Positions 53,647 to 64,000 of a stretch of 64,000 nucleotides of DNA are shown here, piece after piece; position 1 is the first letter of the stretch, and each line of letters opens with the position of its first letter. This stretch comes from Amylostereum areolatum (Eukaryota; Basidiomycota; Agaricomycetes; Russulales; Stereaceae). The stretch is from assembly GCA_012932865.1 (NCBI GenBank), contig SAXG01000016.1, positions 434,001-498,000 on the forward strand, in the 5' to 3' direction. Position numbers and translations under genes: made by a program. Under the pieces are notes generated by a model. It did not search any database, was not told the origin of the DNA, and saw only the letters and a program-made list of their open reading frames with translations.

Positions 53647-55895
53647 ATGTCCCTGCGTGTCCTCGTCTCGAACCTTTACGAGCGTCCCGCCTTACTTGAC
53701 GCTCTTACTATTGACTCCCTCATCCTTTTCTTTCGCTTAACCACACACCTCAAACCTCGTCTATCCTTGCATTGAGCCTCGTCTTTCCCGGGCCCGCCCC
53801 TCTTCCTCCCATTTGGCATTGCTCACTTCATGTCCTCAGCGCTCCAAGTTAACTTCTCCATCGTCAACACCTTATGGTCTCTTTTTGGAGATCTGGCATG
53901 GTCTTCCATCCCCTCCGATCGATCGACCGATGGGGATTTGGTGGATCTATTTCTGCAACATGGTCCACCGTTTGACGTCGGTGCGTGTATATCTACTTGG
54001 CCTCGGTACTACTGCTGACTACTTCTATTCACAGCTTTCTATAATCTATACCCACCAACTCGTACTTGCCTCGACCCCCGGTGCGTCCATGTGCGGACCG
54101 GTCGTACGGGTGTTCCTCAAGAGCTCGCCCATCTTACTCCCATCCATGTCGTCTACTTTTCGAGGGAGTTTGGTCCAGTCCCGGGGCTGTCGTTCTCGGC
54201 GACATGTAGGCGTCAGTATCAAGTCCTTTTGTGCGTTGCATACTTTCTCAGTCTAACATATTGCATAGGGTGTAATACAAGATACTATCCCGCATACTAC
54301 ATCCATGAACATGCAAGTTCACGGACCTACTACCAGGGTGTTCCATCCGCGATCCATGCCGCTACCCATGTGTATGTTGAAACATCTCTGTGTGATCGGT
54401 TCACCAATTCTATGGCCTGTGCATGGTAAGTGTCTTGTACCTTTTCATTGTTCTCGTCTTCCCTCCTAACAGAGCTTCATCAAGGGTGTCTGGCACCAAC
54501 AATGTTCGCATCTATAACCTTGAGCACCGAGACGCTCAAGGCCGGTTCCCTCAAACATGGTCCATCACCCCTGCTCTAACCACCACTCTTGTCTGGGACG
54601 CCTTCTTCCTCCTAGGTCTCCTGAGGGAGCATTCTGAACAGGGTACGCACTTGGAACATGGAAACAAGGGCGACCTCGCTGAACGCCTCAACCCTGCTCT
54701 TCATGCAAGAAATCTCTCTATGGTGGGTCCAGGCCGTGAAAATTGGAACCACGCCTGCAACAAATGTTGCGCACATATGGAGAAGGATGGTAAACACTGT
54801 ACGTCTTGTTTTATTCCTTCAAGGCCGTGCTAAGCCATCTAATTATATTGGCTTCAGACGTTATGCACGCTGCCGTCATGGACGGCGTCACCATTGGTCG
54901 TCCCTGCTGTAAAGTCCACGACTGTAAACACAGGCTTCCCATGCAGCGCGCCCGATTCTGCGAATTTCATGCGGCCATGGATACATTGTGCGTTGTTGTA
55001 GGGTGTGAGGTCACCGTCTCACCAGGATTCAAGACATGTTCGGAGCCCTCCCATCGAGAGCTAGAGGATCTCAGTGGTCACTCAGCCCTATTCCAGCTCC
55101 GGCGACGTCTTGAACGATTGAAGACCAAGCATATCGAAGACGATGGCGACGGTCTGACAGAGGAGCTTGTCGATGTCGACACCCAGGGAGAGAACCCGGT
55201 CATGGATGTGGAGAAGGAGCCAGATGGATGCCTGAGCAAGTCCAATGAGGGAAACTCGAGACCTCGCGCACGTTTCGGTCGTCGCCGGATGCACAACGAA
55301 CAATTGTGTGTGGCGACCTGTGGAGTTATGCTTGCTCGTGCAACATTCTATGGCTCTGAGGGTCTGAACAGTGCCGCGGTATGATTCATTCTCTTGACGC
55401 AAGTTCCTCAATGCTTACACTCGTTCAGGAATTCTTACACATCACTTTCCCAACCCCCAAGTCTCTGCCAGCCGCACTCAGCTACGACAACGCCTGCAGC
55501 TTCAAAAAGCATGTGCAAGCAAAGGGCGATTCATATTTCGATGGGATCGCAATGCCTGTCGATGTTTTCCATATGAAGACGAAGCACAAGGAAACGGACG
55601 CGTTTTGTGGTCAGTACTGCAATCCGGCCATGTTTCCGGATCTAGTCGTTAATGGGCGTTGGCGGTTCAACACTTCAGCGGCAGAGATGACCAACGCCTG
55701 GATCGGAGGCTTTGGGGCGATAGTCAGGGAGATGCGTCCCGAGGCTTTGGGGCGATAGTCAGGGAGATGCGTCCCGACCGGTATGATTTCTTTCTTGACG
55801 AGATGATCAAGCACCGAAACCGTATGATCGTCGACGATCTACGGGAACAGGATGCCTATCCATTCGAAATCCCTCGATCCCTACTTTTATCGTAG
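53647..55895 (+). pseudogene. KDZ transposase with CxC5/CxC6 cysteine clusters
   Basis: A multi-exon gene of the Kyakuja-Dileera-Zisupton group common in mushrooms. It starts MSLRVLVSNLYERPALLDAL. The cysteine clusters are GCNTRYYPAYYIHEHASSRT (CxC5-like) and CCKVHDCKHRLPMQRARFCE followed by CVVVGCEVTV (CxC6-like). The catalytic part has GRFPQTWSITPALTTTLVWD, LPAALSYDNACSFKKHVQ, VDVFHMKTKHKETDAFCG, NPAMFPDL and SAAEMTNAWIGGFGAIV. An exact 35-bp tandem duplication (55707-55741, 55742-55776) then shifts the frame. The real continuation, RYDFFLDEMIKHRNRMIV to RSLLLS, follows and stops at 55893-55895. The duplication disables this copy; otherwise it looks recent. Confidence 0.85.
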
Positions 55896-56177
55896 TTTCA
55901 CTTAGATTGTATTGTCAGCGGCACGACACGAGTGGGGGTACTATGCTTTAAATAAATGTAGGTATACGAGACACCGAGTGTATAAGTGGTTGCAAAAAGT
56001 CCATCGGAGACTCCTCCGTCATCGGCCGATGACATGCAGCGTGTGAGACACGCCTTTGTCGCATGTGGGAGAGAGCTGTCGGGAGGGAAGTCGTCCTCCA
56101 AACTCCAAAGGCGGGTGACAAATGTACCCGTTCCGTGCGGAGCACACCATGTAGTGTGGTAAGTCGGATTTTGATTT

Positions 56178-56350
56178 GATCACGTGCAAATAAGCGCCTT
56201 GAATATGGTCTGCAATGAATATGTAAGACCGGTATCGTTCGAAAGAGAAGGGAAAATGTGTACGAATGGTGCAGAAAAATCGTGGTTCGGAGTGAGGTAG
56301 CGCTGTCGATAGTGATACCAGTCGCGACTCGCGACAGAGTCAAAATGACG
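56178..56350 (+). repeat. Copy 1 of a roughly 170-200-bp dispersed repeat
   Basis: It starts GATCACGTGCAAATAAGCGC and includes ATCGTGGTTCGGAGTGAGGT. It matches 59336-59536 in the same orientation with scattered differences and lacks the right terminal sequence. Confidence 0.75.
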
Positions 56351-56855
56351 CGAACATTGCCGGGGGCGACTACGGCGGTGCAGCCGCATGTGCTCTGTAA
56401 CCTTGGTAGTCTCCGAGCCAAAGTGTAAAAAGGAAGATACTTATTTGTTCGTCTTTTTTCAGATGCATAATGATGCATTCCTGTCTCCTCCCCGACGAAC
56501 GCTCACCACGGGCGCACACCGTCCGGTCGCGTGAGCATCGGACGGCGGAAGGAAGGACGGCGCAGCCGCACCCACATCTACGCTTTGTGACCTTGGTAAG
56601 TAAGTTCGAATCCGAATGAAAAAAGAAAGGTACTTACCCACACGAACCGGCCCTCTGTCGAAGTCGTCTTCCCGATGCTCGGGAAGGCGCCGTCCAACGA
56701 GAGGTGAGGAGGAAGGCGCGCGCATGACATCAAGCATGATCCACACATAAGCATCCCGTCAAATGTGCTGGATGCAGGGGGACTCAAGGAGCGATTGAAA
56801 AGCGAATGACCGACACGGATGAACACGCGAGAAAGTGAAAACGAACGGGGCACTC
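56351..56855. other. Spacer with degenerate direct repeat
   Basis: Two diverged copies of about 85 bp (near 56376-56462 and 56555-56640) share GCAGCCGCA, TGTRACCTTGGTA and a purine-rich A/G run. No gene is supported. Confidence 0.4.
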
Positions 56856-57135
56856 ACATTCAAGTTTCTTCAAAAGATCGACGTGAGCTTCACACAGACC
56901 CTCGCCGACATCTACGAGCCCTCCGAGCGTGGTACCAAGATGGGCATCTACATCGCGCCGCTCATGGGACCCTCCTCGGCCCCATCATCGGCGGCATCCT
57001 CACGCAGTACCTCTCCTGGCGCGCGACCTTCTGGGCGCTCGTGATTTTCATGGGCCTCTGCCTCGTCATGTTCGTCTTCTTCTTCCGGACACGTTCCGGA
57101 AGGAGCGCAGCTTGACCTACCAGGCGGTCGTGCGG
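56856..57135 (+). pseudogene. MFS drug-transporter fragment, frameshifted
   Basis: It reads TLADIYEPSERGTKMGIYIA, then (other frame) GPIIGGILTQYLSWRATFWA and LVIFMGLCLVMFVFFF, then (third frame) DTFRKERSLTYQAVV. This is the conserved loop and helices 4-6 of DHA1-type major facilitator transporters. Two single-base losses explain the frame changes: a C in CCCTCCTCGG near 56970 and a G in CCGGACACG near 57090. The N- and C-terminal helices are absent. Confidence 0.72.
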
Positions 57136-57597
57136 CAGCATGGGGCGATGGAGCGCGCGCGGTCCTCTGATCGGGCGGCGAGACGCACATCGCAGGCACG
57201 TCGGGCGCGACGTCGGGCGCGAGCAGCCCCTCGAAGAATGCAAGCTCGTCCTCCTCGAACATCGCGAGCTCGGCTTCCAAGGCGGCGGAGAGGCCGACGT
57301 CCGTCTTCGCTCTGTCGGTGTCGAACACGGGTCATGGACATCTCCCACATGTTCTTCACAGCCAGAGGCGTGCGCGGGCCTGTTGAGGGTCTCGATCGTC
57401 AGAATGTGGGTGCGAGGGAGAGGGAGAGGACGTACGAATGGCCACCGTGCACGCGAGGGACGGGAAGACGGCGTCGGAGGCATCGGAGGCGGCGAGCACC
57501 ACGAGAAGACAGCCCAGGACACGCACTCGAAAATAGACGTTCCTGCATCGTATACGATGACGACGCGTCGACTGCCCCAACCAACCCATGCCCCGCG

Positions 57598-57957
57598 TGT
57601 TGCGGACGGCTCCAGCGACGAAGACGCGATCTTTCAGACCACGAACCTGGTCGTGGCGCCCAGTTGGGGAGCGTGCTCTCCGTCTCGCAGTTGGAGCGGG
57701 TGTTGTTGACCGTGGATGGGAAACGTGCGGTCAAGATGCTGTGCAGGCCTTACGGACCAGGGGTGGATGTGCTGCAGGATGCAGGGGTACGAGCGAGGGG
57801 GCGTGGCAAGGCGGCCGGGGTGTGGGTTGTTGGGTCGTACACCGCGAAGGGGATCCCGTTGTTGGAAGGGTGTGTGGAGAGTGCGCGCGACGTCGTGGTG
57901 GGAGAGGGAGGGATACTGAACTGTGAAGGGGGCGTCGTAGGCGGGAGCTTGTGGTGA
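57598..57957 (+). pseudogene. C-terminal tail of a FAD/NAD(P)-binding oxidoreductase
   Basis: It reads SSDEDAIFQTTNLVVAP, then in another frame VLSVSQLERVLLTVDGKRAV, KAAGVWVVGSYTAKGIPLLE and GCVESARDVVVGEGG. The GSY..KGIPLLEGCV.SAR..V pattern is the FAD-binding C-terminal signature of amine-oxidase-like flavoproteins. The upstream catalytic part is not present, and the frame break shows decay. The exact family is uncertain. Confidence 0.45.
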
Positions 57958-59335
57958 ATCTAGTGACGGACTTGCTCTTGCAAGTAGCTATTGGATTCCG
58001 AAGGGAGAGAAGGTGAAGCAGACTGCCTGCGAGCAGATTGTGTCGAAATGAACACAGGTCCGTCGTGACACCGTCGAGATGAAGCTCGATGTGCCGTGAC
58101 GCGTGAAGCTCAACGTTGTGGCGGCGTTGGTGTTAGTGCGCGCGGACGGATACGGCGGCGATGGGTGCGCGTGCGCCGTATGGGCGTTCGAGTTCGTGCC
58201 TGGGGCTGGATTCGAATCGGGAGGGCGAGAAGAAGCGGGTGGACCTGTGGGGACGCTGGGGGGATTTGGGAAGCTGGCGTGGGGCCGTGGGGCGTTTGCG
58301 CATGGGGAGGTGGTGGGGCCATTTGCGCAGAGACGCAGTGGAAGGTTGAGGACGTCAGGTTCGAGCGCGAGGAGCGTGGATTGAGGTACGCAGGGGAGAA
58401 CTCCTCGTGCGTGGTTGAGAACGAGAATGCGTACGTGCATGGAGGTGGATGATGGGTGAGGGGTGGTGGTTGGGGTTGAGGCTGAGGTTGGTGGACCGGG
58501 AGAGGGGACATGGAAAGGGGGGGTGGGATCGATGACAGAAGCGGCGGTAGAGGTGGAGGAATTGCAGATCCATTCCCATTGATGGCGGCGCCGGGAAGGA
58601 CAACAGTACGTTCGTCGTGGGAGCATGACTGCCTACAGCAGTGCCGCCGTTTTCGTGTACAACGCGCGATTCCAGTCGTCCGCTGCGAGTGGGTGGGGAG
58701 GGCCGGAGAGGGAGGATCGCGGGGAGTGTCGGGGTTGTAGAAGGACATTTGGGACGGTGGGGTACGGTGGCGAGAGCAGGCGTCGGAGGTGGTGTCCATG
58801 GAGGAGTGCGAATGGAACAACGAGCGGGGGACGGGTGCGTCAGGGGCCGGACGGCGGGGCAGGGGCGGGAGACGGGTTGGAGGCCGAGACGGAAAATTTG
58901 GGAAGCAACGAGGGCCCTTGGTGTGGTACTGGGGCCTGGACGGCCATTCGTTTGTGCTCTTGTCATGGCCGCGGTCATCCAGGAACCTCCTACGCATGGA
59001 ATCAACCGAGGGCACGGGCGGCAGGAGGTCTCCGGAGCGTGAAAGCGCGAGGGAACGCAAATGTGGCCGTTGCATCCGTGCTTTCTGTGAATCGGACCTT
59101 GTTGTAAGTAGCTATCTATGTATCGATCCACACGCGACGGGAAACTCACCTTTGTGTACAGAAACCCGAGGTCGAACTTGATCGCATCATCTCCATGAAC
59201 GCGCGCCTCCGAGACCATCAGGCGTCAGCGCAGAAGGAGGATACCAGCAATATCATACCAGGGTATGGGATCGGGTGTAAATGACGATGGTTCGGAGAGG
59301 ATTGTGTGAGTGAGTGCTCACTGGCATCGTGCACT
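57958..59335. other. GC-rich stretch without supported genes
   Basis: Long overlapping ORFs occur on both strands (for example 58110-59075, minus, Pro/His/Ser-rich), but they are low-complexity by-products of GC composition. No domain, repeat or RNA gene is recognised. Confidence 0.4.
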
Positions 59336-59536
59336 GATCACGTGCAAATAGGCGCCTTAGATATCGTCTGCAATGAATACATAAGATCGGTATCATTCGA
59401 AAGAAAATGAAAAATGCGTACCGATGGTGTGAAAAAATCGTGGTTCGGAGTGAGGTAGCACTGACGATGGTAATACTTACCGCCCCCCCTACGAAAAAGG
59501 TCGCGAGCCGCGACAGAGTCGCGACTCACGTGATCA
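59336..59536 (+). repeat. Copy 2 of the dispersed repeat, MITE-like with TGATCACGTG ends
   Basis: The left end TGATCACGTGCAAATAGG and right end ACTCACGTGATCA form short inverted ends around about 200 bp with no ORF. GTCGCGAGCC...GACAGAGTCGCGAC lies near the right end. It matches 56178-56350. Confidence 0.55.
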
Positions 59537-59695
59537 AGTTGAACGTTGAACGTGTCGTGTCGCGTCCGCCACGTCGTCGCTTGCGTTGCCTCCGACGTTC
59601 TCATTCTCATTGCCTGTCTGTGAAAAAAAAAACACTCTCCTCTACCTATATCACCTCCTGTCTTCCCATTCTGGTCTTGATCACGGAGACATACA

Positions 59696-61549
59696 ATGCC
59701 TGAAACTCGAGAGGCCGCTATCTCTGGCATGCTGGTGAAGGAGGCATTTGAGTCGACGCGTCTGCACACCTCCTGGAAGATACTGAATCTCCTGGCCGAT
59801 GCAACGGTGAATGAGATGAAGAGATTTCGTGCCGACTCCCGGTTCCGTCGCCTTCTCGTTGACAGGATCCCTTCCAACTCGACATTCAAGTGCGGTTCAA
59901 AAAATGGTACCTGGCTTTACCCACCTATGCTTAGCCCTGGCAGACATCCTGGCATCAAAAAGGCAACATTCTCGCTTCAAGATCTCGAGCTACGAGGGGT
60001 GCATATCACAAACCGAGGAATTGAACTGGATCTAGGCCCTCTCTGGTGCCAGGTAATTGTCTAACCGTCTCAGACAATCATGTTGAGTGTTGACCCTCTC
60101 TGACACAATCTCTAAGGTCCAGCTTTTGACACACATGTCTCCACAAGTGTATCCTCGGAAACTATGGGAGTCATTTATGGAAGTTCCACACAATGTATGT
60201 CCATCTTGTCGTCCGTCCTAGGCGTTGTGATCCCTAATTTATTCCACTTGTGGCATTCCCAGGTACGCAAGTTTCATGTCGGGATCGTGTTCGAGTGCGA
60301 GGAATATATCCTCGCATTCCTTTCGCGTGACCTGGTGTTTCAGGTATGGGCTCAATGCCATGCAGTGTCCTCTCAAGCTGACATATCTCAAGGTATACTG
60401 GGAGTACACCCGAGATGACTTGCCTCGGCGCATCGATATGGTCAATGTCATCAAAGACTGGCCCCTATTTCTCCAGGGTATCGTCGACTGGCTTGTCGAC
60501 GAATATCATGGGGAGAACCGGATAGACGCAACAACCACCGTCTCTGCGACAGACGCAATTCGGGCGGCGCCAGCATGGGTCGGCATCGGTGGATATACAG
60601 TGAACGAACTCATGCATATCGCAGGTATGTGCATCATTGTACTTCTTTTCCTGTCTTTCTTATTCTCCAAAGGCCTTCATCCGTATATGAACATACGTGA
60701 GGTCGTCGATAACCCTTCCGGCGTTGCGCACCTGTGCCTCGCACTGTTTTCATTTGTGGAACCAGTGGATACAATCTGGTCAGTCCCCGTTTTTCGATGG
60801 TTCAACTTGTAATTGATTTGATTTGGCTAGGCGTGAAGATGTCAAACCCCAAGTAGAGAATGGTGTTCTCGCCCCGTCATTGGAGGCGCGTCTTGGGTAT
60901 CGAGACCGCCTTCATGTCCATATGAAAGAGCGATGCCACATTCCATCTCGTATGAAATCTCTGGTTTCATTGTATGATGTATGTAATATTTATCTCATTT
61001 CTGATTTGCCTACCTGACCCGGTCCTTCAGGTCGATTCTGATACCTGCTCCGACTTCTATGAGCCGTCGCTAACAAAGGCAGCGCTCACTGCACATCCTG
61101 AAATGGGTGCATTGGTATTTGGTATCGATGAGTGGACCAACATGGCTGCAAATGCTTCGATGGAGGCCGGATCTTGGGACAATGATGTGCTCTTTCAACA
61201 TTTCAAGTCGATTGGTGTGTTCTTTGTTCTGTCATTATGCTGGGTGACTGAGTACTGTGAACAGGACTTCTGGATACCCCAAGACGGCTCGATGCAGCGG
61301 CCTACAGCCCCAGGCTGTTCCTTCCAGAACCAGAAGTTAAGAAGTCGTGGGTATCAACGCATGCATGCCGTCGAATCAGGCTTGATTTCGTGCGGCCTAA
61401 GCGTGAGGCGGGAGCTTGCGACGCGGGAGGTACGGGAAACCGCCCCCGAAGGGGCATGTATGGATTGCGTGCGAGACGAGACCGTTACAAGGGAGAAAAA
61501 GAGAAGAGAAAAAAAAAAGGTTACAAAAGCAGGCGGTAAATGTAGTTAA
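59696..61549 (+). CDS. Unrecognised multi-exon gene
   Basis: Starts ATG 59696 (MPETREAAISGMLVKEAFES) after a CT-rich leader. Coding-like blocks in shifting frames suggest introns: NEMKRFRADSRFRRLLVDRI, LQDLELRGVHITNRGIELDL, YLKVYWEYTRDDLPRRIDMV, FLQGIVDWLVDEYHGENRID, WVGIGGYTVNELMHIAGM, PSGVAHLCLALFSFVEPVDT, PSLEARLGYRDRLHVHMKER, PEMGALVFGIDEWTNMAANA and DNDVLFQHFKSIG. I recognise no domain or catalytic motif. The tail is Lys/Arg-rich (KRREKKKVTK) and may be outside the true gene. It could be a mobile-element-associated protein, given its neighbours, or a lineage-specific gene. Confidence 0.45.
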
Positions 61550-62369
61550 TGCGAGAGCTCATGCGGTACGGAGGCGTGTGTATACGTAGAGCATGTGGGT
61601 ATCCTCCGCTGGAGATCGTAACGGTCGCGGAGTAGGTAAGCGTGGTATGGGAAACCGGTCGGAAACAAACAAGGGTATGCGGTGGGCGGGAGAGCGAAAG
61701 CGGCGTGGGCGACGCGGCGAGGCAGACTCTGGCGAGAGGAGGGCGTCAGCGGAACGGTTCGAAGCGACGAAATGGGGACGGACCTGGCGAGACGAGGTGC
61801 TGGCAAGAGTTGGGGGCATCAGCGGTGCCCCCCGAGCGACTCTTGTACTCTCTCGAGCGGGTACTTCCAAACCTAGCCCATCTGTAGCATCCCGCTACGG
61901 GCTAGGCGGGCTCCCGGTGCCAGGTCGTGCGCAGCCGCGGGCGCATCCCAACAAGTAGGTGGCGGCTCCGACGGGCGTCGGGAGCAGTCGCCCACGCGAG
62001 GACGGCACCGTGCGAAAGCGACGCCTGATTCGACTCCGAGAAACTCCTTTCAAGCCGATTCATAAAGCCAAAATCCTCGAAGGTTCTGTGGACAGTGATT
62101 CAACCACCGATGTACGTGCCTTTGAACCGCCGTATAATCTGGATGTCTCTCATTTGTATGTAGATCTCTACTGGATTTTCTGAACATCTATGACACTACC
62201 AGACATTCGTTCAAGGAGACGGTTCTAGCAAGCCGCGACGTCGCAATAGGTCCATTGGAGTATTGTGGAACCGCGATCTGTCTCAAAGGTTCACATAAGG
62301 GTCTTTACTAGTACATTTTTTCATGTCATTTTGCATGCTCGTGCGGATCGCTGATATTCACCACTCTAG
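61550..62369. other. Region with short basic ORFs, function unknown
   Basis: GC-rich Arg/Gly ORFs, and at 61959-62183 a frame reading MAAPTGVGSSRPREDGTVRK, FKPIHKAKILEGSVDSDSTT and FEPPYNLDVSHLYVDLYW. The latter may be an upstream exon of the split ORF that follows. Confidence 0.3.
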
Positions 62370-63278
62370 CTAGTATCCTCCCTTCTCAAGGTGCTGTTGT
62401 GCACAACATTCCCTCCAACCTCATTGAACGTGCAACCCTTTCAATCGAACGTCGAGGGAGTCTAAAGAAAGGTGGAAAAGAGCACGGCTTCTCACTTACC
62501 ACCGAAGAACGGACAGCGCGCCGTCTCAAGCTCAATCATATCGCCACAATTTGAGACGAAAGCTCAATTGGTGTAGACACACCGGAGCCGGAGTCCGCAT
62601 TAGAAGAAGATCGTGAAGATCACGTAGAAGAGGAAATAGGAGTCAAGCACAAAAAGTGTCGTCGGACAGCAGTGTCATGAACGCCTCCAAATTGTATACA
62701 TCGGACCTTACTTTACTATAGTTTACCATCGGACCTCGCATCGGACTCCGCCTCGCTTTGCCTCGCATCCGGCCCTTCGGGCATACCGGACTTCTCGGCT
62801 TCATCGGTCATGATCTAGACCTTGGAGTCATACTTACCTCGCCTCGTGCTGTGACCCACTTCGTACTCCGTGGTACCCACTTCGTAGTCCGTCCTGACCC
62901 ACTCCTACTCCGGCTTTGTTTGTCTTTGTTTGGGTCCTTATCCTCATGTATATAAGGGCTCACCAATCTATGAGGAGGGGTCATCTCGACCTTTTCTATT
63001 CTCCGGCTACCTGGGGGATCCTCCCTAAGTACTGCAGGGGAAGGTCCACACCTTCGTTATCACCCGCCCCCCTCGATCCTATCCTCGTCTCTCCTCGCCT
63101 TGTACCTCGTCGCGACGTCCTGAACCTGCATCGCAGGTAGACCGTTGCTGACAAGCAGACAGCGACCTGATTCAAGATGATGAGAATGTGCAGGAGAGCA
63201 AACGGCATCGCTCTGCGTGCAATATCCCCATGATTTGCGCTTCACATCCAAATGACGACGAGCTGTTTTTCTTGTAGC
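62370..63278 (+). pseudogene. Unknown ORF split by a solo LTR
   Basis: The left part reads SQGAVVHNIPSNLIERATLS, IERRGSLKKGGKEHGFSLTT, ERTARRLKLNHIATI, a TGA, then PEPESALEEDREDHVEEEIG and KHKKCRRTA. After removal of the LTR and one AGCAG copy the frame continues as DSDLIQDDENVQESKRHRSA to DDELFFL and stops at 63278. The clean frame across the junction shows this was one exon before insertion. The internal TGA could be CGA-to-TGA. No domain is recognised; the alternation of acidic and basic blocks suggests a nuclear protein. Confidence 0.5.
62673..63153 (+). repeat. Solo LTR of the E1/E2 family, TSD AGCAG
   Basis: 481 bp, TGTCATGAACGCC to GTTGCTGACA, flanked by AGCAG at 62668-62672 and 63154-63158. 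It has TATATAAGG and ATCTCGACCT about 34 nt after it, like E1. No internal element sequence remains, so it results from LTR-LTR recombination. Confidence 0.92.
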
Positions 63279-63553
63279 CGTAACTTGTCTCCTTCACCGC
63301 CGTCCTAATAAATATGTTGCATGCCCCTGGACTTGCGGCTCGCGTGTTTGTCCAGCTCGCCACGAACTCCTCGTCCAGCCATTGGATGGCGATGCGGTCA
63401 GGAGTTGTCCCAGTTGCCCAGTTGTGCATGAGCTCTCCTGCGCGATAAACATGCGAGTTGTGGATCGCTCATCGTTCCTGCTATCCTGTGTGTTCATCCA
63501 TCTCTGTCATATCTGTTCCATTATCCACTGCCCGGTCTCACAATCCTGTACAC
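63279..63553. other. Short spacer, no supported gene
   Basis: Short ORFs on both strands without recognisable domains; it includes the region downstream of the minus-strand monooxygenase. Confidence 0.35.
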
Positions 63554-64000
63554 CTAGACCAAAAATGTGTCGAAGAATGCACGCAATTGCTCCACCCCCA
63601 TCGTGTATGCCCCGATTATCCCATCCGGCCTCACGACGTTTCCCGCCCTTCGACCTCGTACCTGGCATACACGTACCCCGCCGTGTCGACAAAACACCGC
63701 ACGTCCTCGCCAGCGTGGGCAGGATGCGGTGCCGCGCTCTGCGGGTGCAGCACGACAACCGAGGCGACGCCCAGACGGCAGTACCTATCAAGCGCGGGGA
63801 GCGGGGCAACGGACGATGTGAACACGAGGATTGCATGCTTGTTCCCGCCCTGGTTGAGCACGAACACCCGACGCACCCACCTGCCCTGCCCTCGCCCTCG
63901 ACAAGTGCAGGCGCATCCGGCGCCCAATCGCCCGCTCGCAACCACGAGCCCTCCACACCATAAGGACGTGCGCGTGGTCCGCCTCGTGGCCCTCATGCAC
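63554..64000 (-). pseudogene. C-terminus of a FAD-dependent aromatic monooxygenase, frameshifted
   Basis: Minus strand, entering from the right edge. It reads AILVFTSSVAPLPALDRYCR, LGVASVVVLHPQ, GEDVRCFVDTAGYVYARYEV, then after a frame change VVRPDGIIGAYTMGVEQLRA and FFDTFLV, stopping at 63554-63556. This is the thioredoxin-like C-terminal domain of PHBH/phenol-hydroxylase-type flavoprotein monooxygenases; the VRPDG block is its hallmark. One base appears to be missing near 63643 (GGGAAACGTCGTG). The FAD-binding domain would be outside the window. A short intron cannot be excluded, but no GT..AG pair fits well. Confidence 0.6.

Noticed and set aside
56948..57328. Acidic minus-strand ORF opposite the MFS fragment
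   Set aside because: It overlaps clear transporter-derived sequence on the other strand and shows no domain; composition alone is not enough.
58110..59075. 321-codon minus-strand Pro/His-rich ORF
   Set aside because: Low-complexity composition with equally long ORFs in other frames; no domain or conserved start.

Overview
The window looks like a repeat-rich stretch of a basidiomycete (Agaricomycete-type) genome. Genes carry many short introns (about 50-60 nt) with GT..AG borders. The mobile elements are Ty3/gypsy chromoviruses, a hAT element with a DUF659-like transposase and a KDZ transposon with its CxC5/CxC6 cysteine clusters, which is a typical mushroom set. No bacterial, organellar, rRNA, tRNA or CRISPR feature was seen. 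Coordinates of spliced genes are outer limits.

Layout: 1-6164 is the 3' part of chromovirus E1 (+ strand) ending in its 3' LTR. 6338-6664 is a small acidic ORF. About 7286-11322 is a hAT element whose transposase has eight inferable exons and one in-frame TAG. 11725-25827 is the only gene-like island: zinc-finger SF1 helicase H1 (-), Xaa-Pro aminopeptidase P (-), a NIPA-type Mg2+ transporter (+, divergent from the peptidase) and a second zinc-finger helicase H2 (-). 25828-29352 holds two non-autonomous inverted-repeat elements (MITE-A, MITE-B) and little else.

29353-52326 is a nested wreck. A third helicase copy (H3, -) is split by chromovirus E3 (-). E3 is interrupted by a complete chromovirus E2 (+, 32783-40297, LTRs identical by eye, TSD CTATT) and abutted by a complete but decayed chromovirus E4 (-, 44031-51127). 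The right end of E3 and the middle of H3 are missing, and E4's two flanks do not match.

52540-64000 is a graveyard of gene pieces: a BTB-protein C-terminus, a KDZ transposase broken by a 35-bp duplication, an MFS transporter fragment, a FAD-oxidoreductase tail, an unrecognised multi-exon gene, an ORF split by a solo LTR with TSD AGCAG, and the frameshifted end of a FAD monooxygenase at the right edge.

How the parts relate: the helicases resemble the MOV10/SDE3/SAD-3 group of RNA-silencing helicases, which in other organisms act against retroelements. Here this family is duplicated beside chromoviruses, and one copy was destroyed by them. The chromoviruses share three layout features: gag and pol overlap in the -1 frame at a GGRTTTTTRA site (all four elements); a Tf1-like self-primer sits 2 nt after the 5' LTR (both complete elements); and a leader reading frame sits in frame upstream of gag behind a stop codon (E2 and E4). 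E3 also carries a spliced coiled-coil ORF and a membrane-segment ORF between pol and its 3' LTR. These last two arrangements are the best candidates for something undescribed.
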